Positions 22,102-31,114 are shown, counted from the stretch's first letter. The stretch is 36,217 nucleotides of DNA from Aeromicrobium sp. (GCA_025965175.1 JAOPXL010000033.1:1-36217), one strand, 5' to 3'. The notes: a model not told the origin generated them from the letters alone. Numbers and translations: made by a program.

Positions 22102-23442
22102 TCAGCCGACCCGGACGAACTCGGACCGGGCCGACTCGATGACGTCTGCCAGCCAGATGGACTCGTCCCGGCGCAGCTTGAAGGTGTCCAGCTCGGAGTC
22201 GCGGATCATGGCCCCGAACTCGGCGATCTCGTAGCGCAGCCCGTCACCGTCGAACTTGAAGTAGAAGCGCTTGTTGTTGCGCGCGTCCTCGAACCGGGTC
22301 TCGAAGTACTCGGTCTTCCACCACGGCGCGGGGACGTAGAGCTGTCCCCTGGTGCCGGCGACGACCAGGTCGCCCTCGGCCTTGACCCCGATGCCCGTGC
22401 GTGCCGACGCGATCGCGTGCGGGAAGCGCAGGTCGATCCGGGCGAACTCGTCGACACCCTTCTCGGTGACGAAGGCGTGGGTCGTGATGGCCTCGTGGTC
22501 GGTGCCGATGAGCTTCAGCACCGCGAGGAGCGGATAGCTGGCCAGCTCGGAGATGCTGCCGCCGCCCTGCTCCGGGTCGAACTCCCTCAGGCCGGGGTCG
22601 ACGAGCTTCGTGAAGGTCGCGTCGACCGAACGGATGTCACCGATCGAGCCGCTGCGCGCCACCGCGACCATGCGCTGGAAGCCAGGCGCGAACGCGGTCT
22701 TGAGCGCCTCGAGCAGGACCAGGCCCTTCGACTCGGCCAGAGCGAACAGCTCGCGCGCCTCGGTGCCACTGAGGCTCAGCGGCTTCTCGCACAGGACATG
22801 GCGACCGGCCTCGAGCGCCTGTCGGACGATGCTGGCGTGACTGGGGTGCGGGGTCGCGACGTAGACGGCAGCCACGTCGTCGAGCAGCTGCTGGTACGAG
22901 TCCGCGCAGTGCTCGAGCTCGTGCTTCGCGGCGAACGCCTCGCGGGCGGCGGGCGTACGGCTGTAGACGGAGGCGACCTCGACACCGCTGACGTAGCGGG
23001 ACTCGTCGACGAAGCGGTGGGCGATGCGGCCCGAGCCCACTGCCCCGATCCGCAGGATGCCCGAGCTCTCGTTGCGCAGCTCGGTGGAGGACACGCCCTT
23101 GGTGCGGTCGAGGTAGACGACCTTGCAGTAGTCGTTCAGGTAGTCGAACTTGCCCAGCCAGTCCGAGCCGATCGCGAAGATGTCGACCCCGTAGCGCTGG
23201 ATGTCGTGGATCTTCTGCCCCTCGTACTCCTCGATGATGACCTCATCGGCGAGGCCGGACTCCTGGACCGTCCGCAGGCGGTCCATGAGGCTCTCACGCA
23301 CGTTCAGCTTGCCGCGGGCGTCGTCGAACCCCTCGGTGGTCACCGCGACGATCAGGTAGTCACCCAGCTCGCGGGCGCGCCGCAACAGCCGTCGGTGGCC
23401 TTCGTGGAACAGGTCGAACGTGCCGTAGGTGATGACCTTCAT
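22102..23442 (-). CDS. Fusion: N-terminal glycerol-3-phosphate cytidylyltransferase-like (TagD) + C-terminal Gfo/Idh/MocA oxidoreductase
   Basis: 446 aa: MKVITYGTFDLFHEGHRRLLRRARELGD...RTKGVSSTELR (TagD) then LRIGAVGSGRIAHRFVDESRYVSGVEVASVYSR...CEKPLSLSGTEARELF (Gfo/Idh/MocA). Confidence 0.9.
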   Translation of the reverse strand: MKVITYGTFDLFHEGHRRLLRRARELGDYLIVAVTTEGFDDARGKLNVRESLMDRLRTVQESGLADEVIIEEYEGQKIHDIQRYGVDIFAIGSDWLGKFDYLNDYCKVVYLDRTKGVSSTELRNESSGILRIGAVGSGRIAHRFVDESRYVSGVEVASVYSRTPAAREAFAAKHELEHCADSYQQLLDDVAAVYVATPHPSHASIVRQALEAGRHVLCEKPLSLSGTEARELFALAESKGLVLLEALKTAFAPGFQRMVAVARSGSIGDIRSVDATFTKLVDPGLREFDPEQGGGSISELASYPLLAVLKLIGTDHEAITTHAFVTEKGVDEFARIDLRFPHAIASARTGIGVKAEGDLVVAGTRGQLYVPAPWWKTEYFETRFEDARNNKRFYFKFDGDGLRYEIAEFGAMIRDSELDTFKLRRDESIWLADVIESARSEFVRVG

Positions 23443-23533
23443 GTAACTCCTTGTGTGATCTCTGGCAGTCTAATCGGCGCACGCGCCCTCGTTCGGTCGG
23501 CGGCCGGAGCGGGCGAGCCCCACGTCACACGGG

Positions 23534-24376
23534 TCAGGTCCCGGAGGGACGCATTCCGGCGTCCTGCTGGGCTGCCTTCCACTGCCGGAACCCCTCCTCG
23601 GTCGTCCCGCGACGCCAGTAGGCGGACACCGACAGGTCGGCCCGGGCGACGCCCCGGTCGTCCAGGACGTACGGCCGCACGCTCTTGAGCAACGCCGACT
23701 CCCCGTGGATGAACGCCTGCGCGCGACCCCCGCGCCACGGCCACGCCCGCACTGCGTCCTCCAGCAGGGTCGTCGTGCCGGCGACCCCGCCGCCGCGATG
23801 CAGCCAGTGGAGCTCCAGGTCAGCGGCCGTCAACAGCTCGATCTCGTCCTCGGGTCCGCCCACCTCGATGAACGCGACCGCCCGGTCCCCCTCCCCCAGC
23901 GCCGCCAGCGAGGCGGTGATCGCCGGCAACACCGCCTCGTCGCCCACGAACAGGTGCCAGTCGGCGGAGCGATCGGGGGCATAGCCACCGTTGGGACCAC
24001 GCAGGTGGATCACGTCGCCCGGCCGGGCGCGCGCGGCCCACGGGCCGGCAACCCCTTCGTCCCCGTGCACGACGAAATCGATGGCCAGCTGCCGCTCGGC
24101 GCGGTCGACCCAGCGGATCGTGTACGTCCGCAGGACCGGCCAGGACTCCTGCGGCATCGTCGCCTTGACAAGGCCCAGGTCGAGCGGCTCCGGGTAGCCG
24201 AATCCTTCTGCCAGGAACACGAGCTTGCCGTAGAGATCGGTGTAGGTCCGTGGCAGCGAGTCCAGGTTGCCGGCGAAGTCCCCGAACCCGTCTCCACCAA
24301 GCACGACCCGCACCATCGAGGGGGTCACCTCCTCGGTCCGGATCACGGTCAAACGGGCCGGAAGATTCTTGCTCAC
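23534..24376 (-). CDS. Siderophore-interacting (FAD-binding) protein
   Basis: 280 aa; RTYTIRWVDRAERQLAIDFVVHGDEGVAGPWAARARPGD, ADWHLFVGDEAVLPAI; SIP/ViuB family motifs. Confidence 0.92.
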   Translation of the reverse strand: MSKNLPARLTVIRTEEVTPSMVRVVLGGDGFGDFAGNLDSLPRTYTDLYGKLVFLAEGFGYPEPLDLGLVKATMPQESWPVLRTYTIRWVDRAERQLAIDFVVHGDEGVAGPWAARARPGDVIHLRGPNGGYAPDRSADWHLFVGDEAVLPAITASLAALGEGDRAVAFIEVGGPEDEIELLTAADLELHWLHRGGGVAGTTTLLEDAVRAWPWRGGRAQAFIHGESALLKSVRPYVLDDRGVARADLSVSAYWRRGTTEEGFRQWKAAQQDAGMRPSGT

Positions 24377-24393
24377 CTGTGTAGCCTAACGGC

Positions 24394-26337
24394 GTGACCC
24401 ACGGCATCGACATGACGCAGTTCGACCCCTCCGTCCGCGTCCAGGACGACCTCTTCCGGCACGTCAACGGGCCCTGGCTCGAGACCGCCGAGATCAAGCC
24501 GGACCGGGCCACCGCCGGCTCCTTCGTGACCCTGGTCGACGAGGCCGAGGCCAAGGTCCGCGAGATCATCGAGAGCTGCGCGGCAGACCCGCAGGACGAC
24601 GAACAGCGCAAGATCGGCGACCTCTACGCGAGTTTCATGGACGAGGAGCGCATCGAGGCCCTCGGCGCCCAGCCCCTCGAGGCCGAGCTCGCCCAGGTCG
24701 ACGCGATCACCGACATCGCCGGCTTCGTCGAGGCGCTCGGCGTGCTCGACCGTCAGGGCGTCGGCAGCGTCTTCGGGATGTACATCGCTCCTGACCGCGG
24801 CAACCCCGACCGCTACATCGCGCACCTCGGCCAGGGCGGCATCGGCCTGCCCGACGAGTCCTACTACCGCGAGGACGAGTCGGCCGCGATCCGCGAGGCG
24901 TACGTCGTCCACCTGACGACACTCCTCGGTCTGGCCGGTCTGGATGGCGCCGCCGACCGTGCCGCCCGCATCATGGACCTCGAGAGCCGCCTCGCGTCGT
25001 TCCACTGGGACCGGGTCGCCTGCCGGGACGCGCAGAAGACCTACAACTTGCTGCCCGCCGACGGGCTGCAGGCCCTGGCCCCGACGTTTGACTGGAGGAC
25101 CTGGTCCGCCGGCGCTCAGATCTCCCCGAGGGTCCTCGCCGAGGTCGTCGTCTCCCAGCCGTCGTTCCTCAAGGGCCTCGAGACCCTTCTGGTCGAGGAC
25201 GAGCTCGACACATGGAAGGACTGGCTGCGCTGGCAGGTCATCCACAGCGCCTCGGCCTATCTGTCGTCGGACTTCGTCGACGCCAACTTCGAGTTCTACG
25301 GCCGGACGCTCAGCGGCACCGACGAGCTCCGCCCCCGGTGGAAGCGCGGCGTCGGCTTCGTCGAGGGCGCGGTGGGCGAGGCAGTCGGCAAGATCTACGT
25401 CCGTACCGAGTTCCCGCCCGCATCGAAGGAGCGGATGACCGAGCTGATCGAGAACCTCCTCGAGGCCTACCGCCAGAGCATCACGGCCCTGCCGTGGATG
25501 AGCGACGAGACCAAGAAGCGCGCCCATGACAAGCTCGACTCGTTCAACCCCAAGATCGGGCACCCCGACGCGTTCAAGGACTACTCGGCCCTCGAGACGA
25601 CCCCCGACGACCTGCTCGGCAACATGCGCCGCGCGGTCGCCGTCGCGACGGACCGTGAGCTGGCCAAGATCGGCTCGCCGATCGACCGCGACGAGTGGTA
25701 CATGACGCCGCAGACCGTCAACGCGTACTACAACCCGACGATGAACGAGATCGTCTTCCCGGCCGCGATCCTGCAGCCGCCGTTCTTCCACGCCGACGCC
25801 GACGACGCGGTCAACTACGGCGCGATCGGCGCCGTCATCGGCCACGAGATCGGCCACGGCTTCGACGACCAGGGATCGCAGTACGACGGCACGGGCGCAC
25901 TCAACAACTGGTGGACCGAGGTGGACCGGGAGTCGTTCGAGAAGCTGACCTCGGCCCTGGTCTCCCAGTACGACGACCTGTCCCCCGTAGGGGCCGACGG
26001 ACGGACCGTCAACGGCTCCCTGACGATCGGGGAGAACATCGGCGACCTCGGCGGCCTCGGCATCGCGCACCAGGCGTTCCGGCTGACGCAGCCGTCTGCC
26101 GACCCGATCGACGGGCTGACCCCCGATCAGCGGTTCTTCATCTCGTGGGCGCAAGCCTGGCAGTCCAAGGTCCGCCCGGCCGAGACGGTCCGCCGCCTCA
26201 CGGTCGACCCGCACTCCCCGCCGGAGTTTCGCTGCAACCAGGTCGTCCGCAACATCGACGCGTTCTACGAGGCGTTCGGCGTCACGGCCGACGACGCCCT
26301 CTGGCTGGAGCCCGCCGACCGCGTCGCGATCTGGTGA
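24394..26337 (+). CDS. M13 family metallopeptidase (neprilysin/PepO-like)
   Basis: 647 aa; VIGHEIGHGFDDQGSQYDGTGALNNWWT, NPTMNEIVFPAAILQPPFF, GENIGDLGGLGIAHQA. Confidence 0.95.
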   Translation: MTHGIDMTQFDPSVRVQDDLFRHVNGPWLETAEIKPDRATAGSFVTLVDEAEAKVREIIESCAADPQDDEQRKIGDLYASFMDEERIEALGAQPLEAELAQVDAITDIAGFVEALGVLDRQGVGSVFGMYIAPDRGNPDRYIAHLGQGGIGLPDESYYREDESAAIREAYVVHLTTLLGLAGLDGAADRAARIMDLESRLASFHWDRVACRDAQKTYNLLPADGLQALAPTFDWRTWSAGAQISPRVLAEVVVSQPSFLKGLETLLVEDELDTWKDWLRWQVIHSASAYLSSDFVDANFEFYGRTLSGTDELRPRWKRGVGFVEGAVGEAVGKIYVRTEFPPASKERMTELIENLLEAYRQSITALPWMSDETKKRAHDKLDSFNPKIGHPDAFKDYSALETTPDDLLGNMRRAVAVATDRELAKIGSPIDRDEWYMTPQTVNAYYNPTMNEIVFPAAILQPPFFHADADDAVNYGAIGAVIGHEIGHGFDDQGSQYDGTGALNNWWTEVDRESFEKLTSALVSQYDDLSPVGADGRTVNGSLTIGENIGDLGGLGIAHQAFRLTQPSADPIDGLTPDQRFFISWAQAWQSKVRPAETVRRLTVDPHSPPEFRCNQVVRNIDAFYEAFGVTADDALWLEPADRVAIW

Positions 26338-26338
26338 G

Positions 26339-26731
26339 TCAGGCCGGCGTCGGCGGCACCGTCGGCGTGGGCCTCGGCGCGGGCTTCGACGTCCACTTGT
26401 ACTGACCGCGGGGCCCGTTGATCGTGACCTCGGCGATCGCGAGCCGCCGGTCGTCACTCGTCCGGCTCACGTCGCAGCGGAACGTCGTGCCGATCTTGTC
26501 GCTGACCTCCTTGGGGCACTTCGCCACCAGTGGGACGCCGACCTTCGCCGTGAGGCGCCGCTCGATGCTGGCGACGGCGCCCTTCGTGGAGATGTAGACG
26601 ATCTTCGCCTTCGGCGGGCCGACAGCCTCGTTCGCGTCCTTCTCGGCGGCCCTGGTCGTGAAGAACAGGACGACGGCTGCCACGACGGCGATGGCGATGA
26701 GCCCCAGCAGGACATTGACGAGTGTCTTCAC
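26339..26731 (-). CDS. DUF4333-like single-TM protein
   Basis: 130 aa; N-terminal TM; VAKCPKEVSDKIGTTFRCDV (CP...G..F.C motif). Confidence 0.6.
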   Translation of the reverse strand: MKTLVNVLLGLIAIAVVAAVVLFFTTRAAEKDANEAVGPPKAKIVYISTKGAVASIERRLTAKVGVPLVAKCPKEVSDKIGTTFRCDVSRTSDDRRLAIAEVTINGPRGQYKWTSKPAPRPTPTVPPTPA

Positions 26732-26752
26732 CCGAGGGAGCCTATCGGCCGC

Positions 26753-27862
26753 TCACCGTCGCGAGGCGCCGGCCCGGACCCGGTCGACGACGGCCCACAG
26801 CGTCCGGTCCAGCACGGCCGCCGACAGGTCCTGCATGTCGTACCAGCGCAGGACCAGCCAGTCACCGACCGGCGCGGCGGTGGCCCGCAGCCACTCGTCG
26901 AGGCGTTCGTAGGTCTCCCCCGAGACGAACAGACCGGTCAGGGCGATGAACGCCAGCGAGCTCCATGGCAGGGCGAGCAGCACGGCCAGCACGATGTTGA
27001 CCGCGATCGTCAGGAACAGCACGATCCTGCGGGTGATCGGGTTGAGCAGCAGCGGACCGAAGAACAGCTGGGTCAGCAGCACGACGTACGTCAGGAGCGC
27101 CAGCACGACCGAGCTGCTGGACACCGCGTCCGACAGCCCCGGATAGGGCCGGAACTCGGGCAGCTGCATCGTGGAGTAGAGCGCGGTCCCCCGCTGCCAG
27201 ACACCCTGCGAGACCTTGTCGAGGCCGCCGGCGGTGAACAGCAGGATGGTCTGCGTGATCAGGCCGATCAGTCCCACGTGGTGCAGTCCCGCCGACAGCC
27301 AGGGTGGGAAGACGCGCTCGCCGTCCCACGCCTGACGCATCGCGCTGACTGATCCGTCCGTGGCCGCAACCCGACGCTCACGGCGGCGCGCGTCGAGCGA
27401 CCAGAAGTCGGCCGTCTGCATCAGCAGCAGCCACAGCAGGGTGATGCGCAGCAGGTTGTCGCCTTCATCGCCGACGACGGGGTTCTGCGCGACGATCGCG
27501 ATGAAGCCGACCAGGGTCACGATGTTGGCGGCCTTGGTGTGCCAGCCGAGCGCCATGGCGAGCGCGGCCGCGATCGTGACGGCGTAGAAAGCCGTCAGGA
27601 TGTCGCCGCTGACGCCGTCGAGCAGGGCGAGCTCGGGGAACTGGCTCAGCTCGCGGACAGGCTGCGCCCAGATCGAGGCCTGCCCAACCCACACGTCGCG
27701 GCTGGAGAAGTTCGCGACGAGCAGCCCGAGCACCGACAACGCCGTGCCGATGCGGCACAGCGCGGCGCCGTGGATCGCGCGCGGCTCCGCCAGCAGCCAC
27801 TCCTCCGCCGCGACGACCCACCGCCGGGGCGCTTCGATCAGTCGATGTCCGAGCTCGATCAC
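26753..27862 (-). CDS. HTTM (vitamin-K-dependent gamma-carboxylase-like) domain membrane protein, copy B
   Basis: 369 aa multi-TM; LVANFSSRDVWVGQASIWAQPV, AANIVTLVGFIAIVAQNPVVGDEGDNLLRITLLWLLLMQTADFWSLDARR, GGLDKVSQGVWQRGTALYSTMQLPEF. Confidence 0.82.
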   Translation of the reverse strand: MIELGHRLIEAPRRWVVAAEEWLLAEPRAIHGAALCRIGTALSVLGLLVANFSSRDVWVGQASIWAQPVRELSQFPELALLDGVSGDILTAFYAVTIAAALAMALGWHTKAANIVTLVGFIAIVAQNPVVGDEGDNLLRITLLWLLLMQTADFWSLDARRRERRVAATDGSVSAMRQAWDGERVFPPWLSAGLHHVGLIGLITQTILLFTAGGLDKVSQGVWQRGTALYSTMQLPEFRPYPGLSDAVSSSSVVLALLTYVVLLTQLFFGPLLLNPITRRIVLFLTIAVNIVLAVLLALPWSSLAFIALTGLFVSGETYERLDEWLRATAAPVGDWLVLRWYDMQDLSAAVLDRTLWAVVDRVRAGASRR

Positions 27863-27866
27863 TCGC

Positions 27867-28622
27867 TCAGTCCTTCACATAGTCGTCGAATGCGGACTGC
27901 GCCTCGAAGGACGCCCGGTAGCCGAGGCGGTAGCCGAAGGTGAACCATCGGAAGTCCTTGTCGCGCAGCGAGCTCGTCGCCACCTCGGAGACCGGGGGCA
28001 CGGTGCGCCGACCGACCCGGTACTGCACCGCGATGACACGCCCCTCGACGCGCGCCTGAGCGTACATCGAGGCGAACCTCGTCGCCATCAGGTCATACGT
28101 CATGTAGGTCTCGACCGCGGCACGCCGGTCCGCGCCCGCGGCGAGCAGCCGACCGCGCAGCAGCGTGGTCGGGTCCTTGGTGTAGGTCTCGCGCACCAGC
28201 GCGCGCTGCTTGGCGTTGAGCCCGAACATCGCGCCGTTGAGGTTGGTCGCGAGCTTGCGGGCCATCAGGTGCGTGCGGGCGGGATCAAGGTCGTGGCGGA
28301 GAGCATCGTTCTCGGCCGCCGTGATGTCGACCCACGCGGTCACCCGGTTCTTTCCCGCGTCGTCGTCCCTGACCTGCGCCCGGACGAGGAACGACTCGTC
28401 CACGAACTGCGCATTGGGGGCCAGTCCGCTCCACGACTGCTCGAAGTAGGGGTTGACGTAGGTCGCCAGGGCGCGACCACCGATGACCTGGCGCACCGGG
28501 CTCTGCGGCGACAGCCAGAACGCCAGGACCACCGAGTGTCCGACCGCGAGGACCGCGAGGGCCACGACGATGCGCCGCTGCCACGGCCGGGGAGCAGGCA
28601 TGTCCGTGCTCGTCACCGACAT
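27867..28622 (-). CDS. DUF5819-like protein, copy B
   Basis: Likely start at internal ATG (MSVTSTDMPAP) of ORF 27867..28691; one N-terminal TM, VNPYFEQSWSGLAPNAQ, VTAWVDITAAE; 4 nt before the HTTM gene. Confidence 0.72.
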   Translation of the reverse strand: MSVTSTDMPAPRPWQRRIVVALAVLAVGHSVVLAFWLSPQSPVRQVIGGRALATYVNPYFEQSWSGLAPNAQFVDESFLVRAQVRDDDAGKNRVTAWVDITAAENDALRHDLDPARTHLMARKLATNLNGAMFGLNAKQRALVRETYTKDPTTLLRGRLLAAGADRRAAVETYMTYDLMATRFASMYAQARVEGRVIAVQYRVGRRTVPPVSEVATSSLRDKDFRWFTFGYRLGYRASFEAQSAFDDYVKD

Positions 28623-28662
28623 GGCCTCCATCCTAGGTGTGTTCGTTTCCCGGGTCCGGGAA

Positions 28663-28702
28663 CGCCGCTGCCGGTGACCTGGTCGGGTCACCGGCAGCGG
28701 CG
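28663..28702 (-). terminator. Strong hairpin (candidate terminator) after the LPDTG gene
   Basis: 17-bp perfect stem cgccgctgccggtgacc/ggtcaccggcagcggcg with 6-nt loop, between the LPDTG gene stop and the DUF5819-B start; no clear U tract. Confidence 0.6.
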
Positions 28703-28718
28703 GTCGAGCTGGGGTCGA

Positions 28719-30029
28719 TCAGGATGCGAGCATCTGGCGACGCTTCTCGTTGAGGAGAACGCCTCCACCGAACAGCACCAGGGCCAGGCCCAGGAACAGG
28801 AACGGCAGCAGGTTGCTCGGCGCACCCGTGTCGGGCAGCGCCTGCGTCACGTCGGCGTCAGCCTGCGCGTCGGCGTCAGCAGCAGCGTCGGCGTTGGCAT
28901 CGGCGTCGGCCGCCGCGTCAGCGTTGGCATCCGCGTTCGTGTCGGTGTCCGCGTCGGCCGCCGCGTCGGCGTTGGCGTCGGCAGCAGCGTTGGCGTCGGC
29001 GTCGTCACTAGCGACCACACCGTTCGGGCCACACGCGGAACGTGCCAGTGCCAGGGTCGCGGTCTCGCCGACCACGTTGAGGTCCAGTGCGGTGACCTCG
29101 ACCGAACCATCGGCGTTGGTGACCTGCTTGTTGACCGTGCCGTCCAGGACAGGCACGAGCGCGTCGCCAACCTGGTCCAGGACCGGTCCGAGCTGCGCGA
29201 GAACGCCGTCGACCAGTGTCTGCTGCAGGGTGGGCACCAGGTCTGCGAGTCCGCCGAGGGCGCCGCCCAGGCTGTCGTTCAGCGTGTCCTCGACACCCGT
29301 CAGCAGACCGGTGACGATCTGCTTGGGAGCGACGGAGCCGACCAGCTTCGCGTTCGCGGAGGTGTTCAAGTTCACCGGGACGGTGATGACGTTGCCCGGC
29401 GCGAGCTCGACCAGGAGGTCGATAGCGCCAATCTTCGAGCTCATCGTGCCGTCGCTGTTGCACTCGCTGCTGACAGCACCGATCCGCGCCGAGACCGGCA
29501 CGGCGGCCTGGACCGCGGCGAGCAGCGGCGAGAGGGCCGCGTCCTGGATGCCCGACAGCAGCGGGGTCAGGAGTGCCTCGAAGGCGGGACGAAGAACCAG
29601 CGGCTCGAGCCCGGCGACCACCTTGTCGAGGATGGTGCCGGTGTTGATCGCGCTGATCTCGTCGCCGACGTTCGACACGTCGATCGTCGTGAGGGCCATG
29701 TTCGTGCTCTCAACGCTCGCGCTCGCCTCAGAGGTGCCCTTCGTGCCGTCCAGACCCGTCGACGCGGTCTGGTTGATCAGACCGACGGCCGGTCCGGAGA
29801 CGCTCAGGCCGGTGCCACACGTGCCCGAGCCCGGGGTGGCGGGACCTGTGGACTCGGCGCGGCACTCGTCACTGTCGACGATGCCGGTCAGTCCCGACGC
29901 CGTGACGGCGCTGGAGTTGGACTGCGCGACGATCGCGTCGGCACCGTTGGCGGAGAACGACAGGCCAGCAGTGACGATCAACGTCGCCATTCCTACCGCT
30001 AGTGAGTTTTTGGCAAGCTTGTTCTTCAC
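28719..30029 (-). CDS. LPXTG-anchored (LPDTG) surface protein with Ala/Asp-rich stalk
   Basis: 436 aa; GTG start with aggag RBS, signal peptide MKNKLAKNSLAVGMATLIVTAGLSFSANGA, C-terminal LPDTG (28824-28838) + hydrophobic segment + NEKRRQMLAS. Confidence 0.88.
   Translation of the reverse strand: MKNKLAKNSLAVGMATLIVTAGLSFSANGADAIVAQSNSSAVTASGLTGIVDSDECRAESTGPATPGSGTCGTGLSVSGPAVGLINQTASTGLDGTKGTSEASASVESTNMALTTIDVSNVGDEISAINTGTILDKVVAGLEPLVLRPAFEALLTPLLSGIQDAALSPLLAAVQAAVPVSARIGAVSSECNSDGTMSSKIGAIDLLVELAPGNVITVPVNLNTSANAKLVGSVAPKQIVTGLLTGVEDTLNDSLGGALGGLADLVPTLQQTLVDGVLAQLGPVLDQVGDALVPVLDGTVNKQVTNADGSVEVTALDLNVVGETATLALARSACGPNGVVASDDADANAAADANADAAADADTDTNADANADAAADADANADAAADADAQADADVTQALPDTGAPSNLLPFLFLGLALVLFGGGVLLNEKRRQMLAS
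28850..29006 (-). repeat. Low-complexity Asp-Ala(-Asn) coding repeat
   Basis: DDADANAAADANADAAADADTDTNADANADAAADADANADAAADADAQADAD encoded by gcgtcggc/gttggc-type units. Confidence 0.85.
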
Positions 30030-30106
30030 AGGGAGGGCTCCTGGTGTTGTTCGTGCATCGAAAGGTCTGGGAATCCAGCCGGGGAAGTTGCTGAAAAGTT
30101 ACTGAA

Positions 30107-30126
30107 GTCCCGGTGCGAACCGGGAC
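30107..30126 (-). promoter_or_regulatory. Inverted repeat in the leader of the LPDTG gene
   Basis: Perfect gtcccggt-gcga-accgggac hairpin; further palindromes cctat-gga-atagg (30133-30145) and ctac-t-gtag (30156-30164) nearby. Confidence 0.45.
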
Positions 30127-30184
30127 AAAATGCCTATGGAATAGGTCACATCGCCCTACTGTAGCGGATTTTTGCGACCAAGAG

Positions 30185-31114
30185 TTACAGGGTGTCCACC
30201 GTCACGCGACGGCGCGATCTGACCCACGCTTCCGCGCGGAGCCAGGACCGATCGCTCACCAGGATCATGTCGACAGCGATCATGACGAGCGAGAAGTACA
30301 GGATCCCCATGAAGATCCCGATGCCCAGGTGCATCCCGGTGATCAGGATCAGGGCCACGAACCGGCTGGGCCGGTAGAGCAGCAGCAGCGGGAAGAACAG
30401 CTGCACGACGATCGCGGTGTAGGTCGCCCCCGAGATGACAGGACCGAAGGCGTACACGGGCTGCAGCAGGTCGTGCCACGGCGAGTACGCATCGGTCTGC
30501 AGCGGGTAGTAGACCGCCGTGCCGTCCTTCCAGACCGCGCTCTGCAGCTTCCAGAACGCGGAGCCGACGTAGACCATGACGACCTGGTGGATGATCAGGA
30601 CCGTGGCGAGGTTGTGCAGCGTCGACGAGGCCCACTCCGGCACGAGCGGGCGGATCTCGCCGCGCCGCTTCCCCAGACGCGCGTCAACGGACCAGCGGCG
30701 ACCCGAGTCGGTGAAGCACAGGTAGAGCAGCACCATGCGGAGCACCGCGTCGCCGCCCGAGCCGACGAACGGGCTCGAGACGTACAACGACATCCACAGG
30801 AACAGCGTGACCAGCGCCGAGCCACGTGTCCGGTAGCCGATCATCAGCAGCACGCCGAAGACGATCGTGCCGAGGTAGGCGAGATCGAACGCCACTCCCC
30901 CGAGCTGCTCGAACAACCCGAGGAACGACGGCCAGGACTTGGCGTCCCGGACCGGCTGGGTCCACACGGCCCCGTCGCCCCAGGTGTAGTGCCGGTCGAA
31001 CCAGTTGACCAGCAGCTGGCTGGCGACGATGAACCCGAGGATCATCCGCGTGACGGCCAGGCCGTACGTCGAGTGCTTCTCGCGGGTCAGCCAGCCCATC
31101 GCCAGGGCGATCAT
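30185..31114 (-). CDS. HTTM (vitamin-K-dependent gamma-carboxylase-like) domain membrane protein, copy A
   Basis: 309 aa multi-TM; VNWFDRHYTWGDGAVWTQPV, SSPFVGSGGDAVLRMVLLYLCFTDSGRRWSVDAR, SAFWKLQSAVWKDGTAVYYPLQ; ATGA overlap with DUF5819-A. Confidence 0.83.
   Translation of the reverse strand: MIALAMGWLTREKHSTYGLAVTRMILGFIVASQLLVNWFDRHYTWGDGAVWTQPVRDAKSWPSFLGLFEQLGGVAFDLAYLGTIVFGVLLMIGYRTRGSALVTLFLWMSLYVSSPFVGSGGDAVLRMVLLYLCFTDSGRRWSVDARLGKRRGEIRPLVPEWASSTLHNLATVLIIHQVVMVYVGSAFWKLQSAVWKDGTAVYYPLQTDAYSPWHDLLQPVYAFGPVISGATYTAIVVQLFFPLLLLYRPSRFVALILITGMHLGIGIFMGILYFSLVMIAVDMILVSDRSWLRAEAWVRSRRRVTVDTL

Noticed and set aside
24373-26457. 694-aa minus ORF
   Set aside because: Antisense to the clear M13 peptidase; compositional artefact.
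28850-29006. Possible CRISPR or non-coding satellite from repetitive gcgtcggc/gttggc units
   Set aside because: In-frame Asp/Ala codons within a well-supported LPDTG CDS; units too short and irregular for CRISPR repeat/spacer structure.
28850-29006. Gamma-carboxyglutamate substrate tract for the HTTM proteins
   Set aside because: The acidic tract contains Asp but no Glu, so classical Glu gamma-carboxylation of this region is not supported; only a looser client hypothesis is kept.
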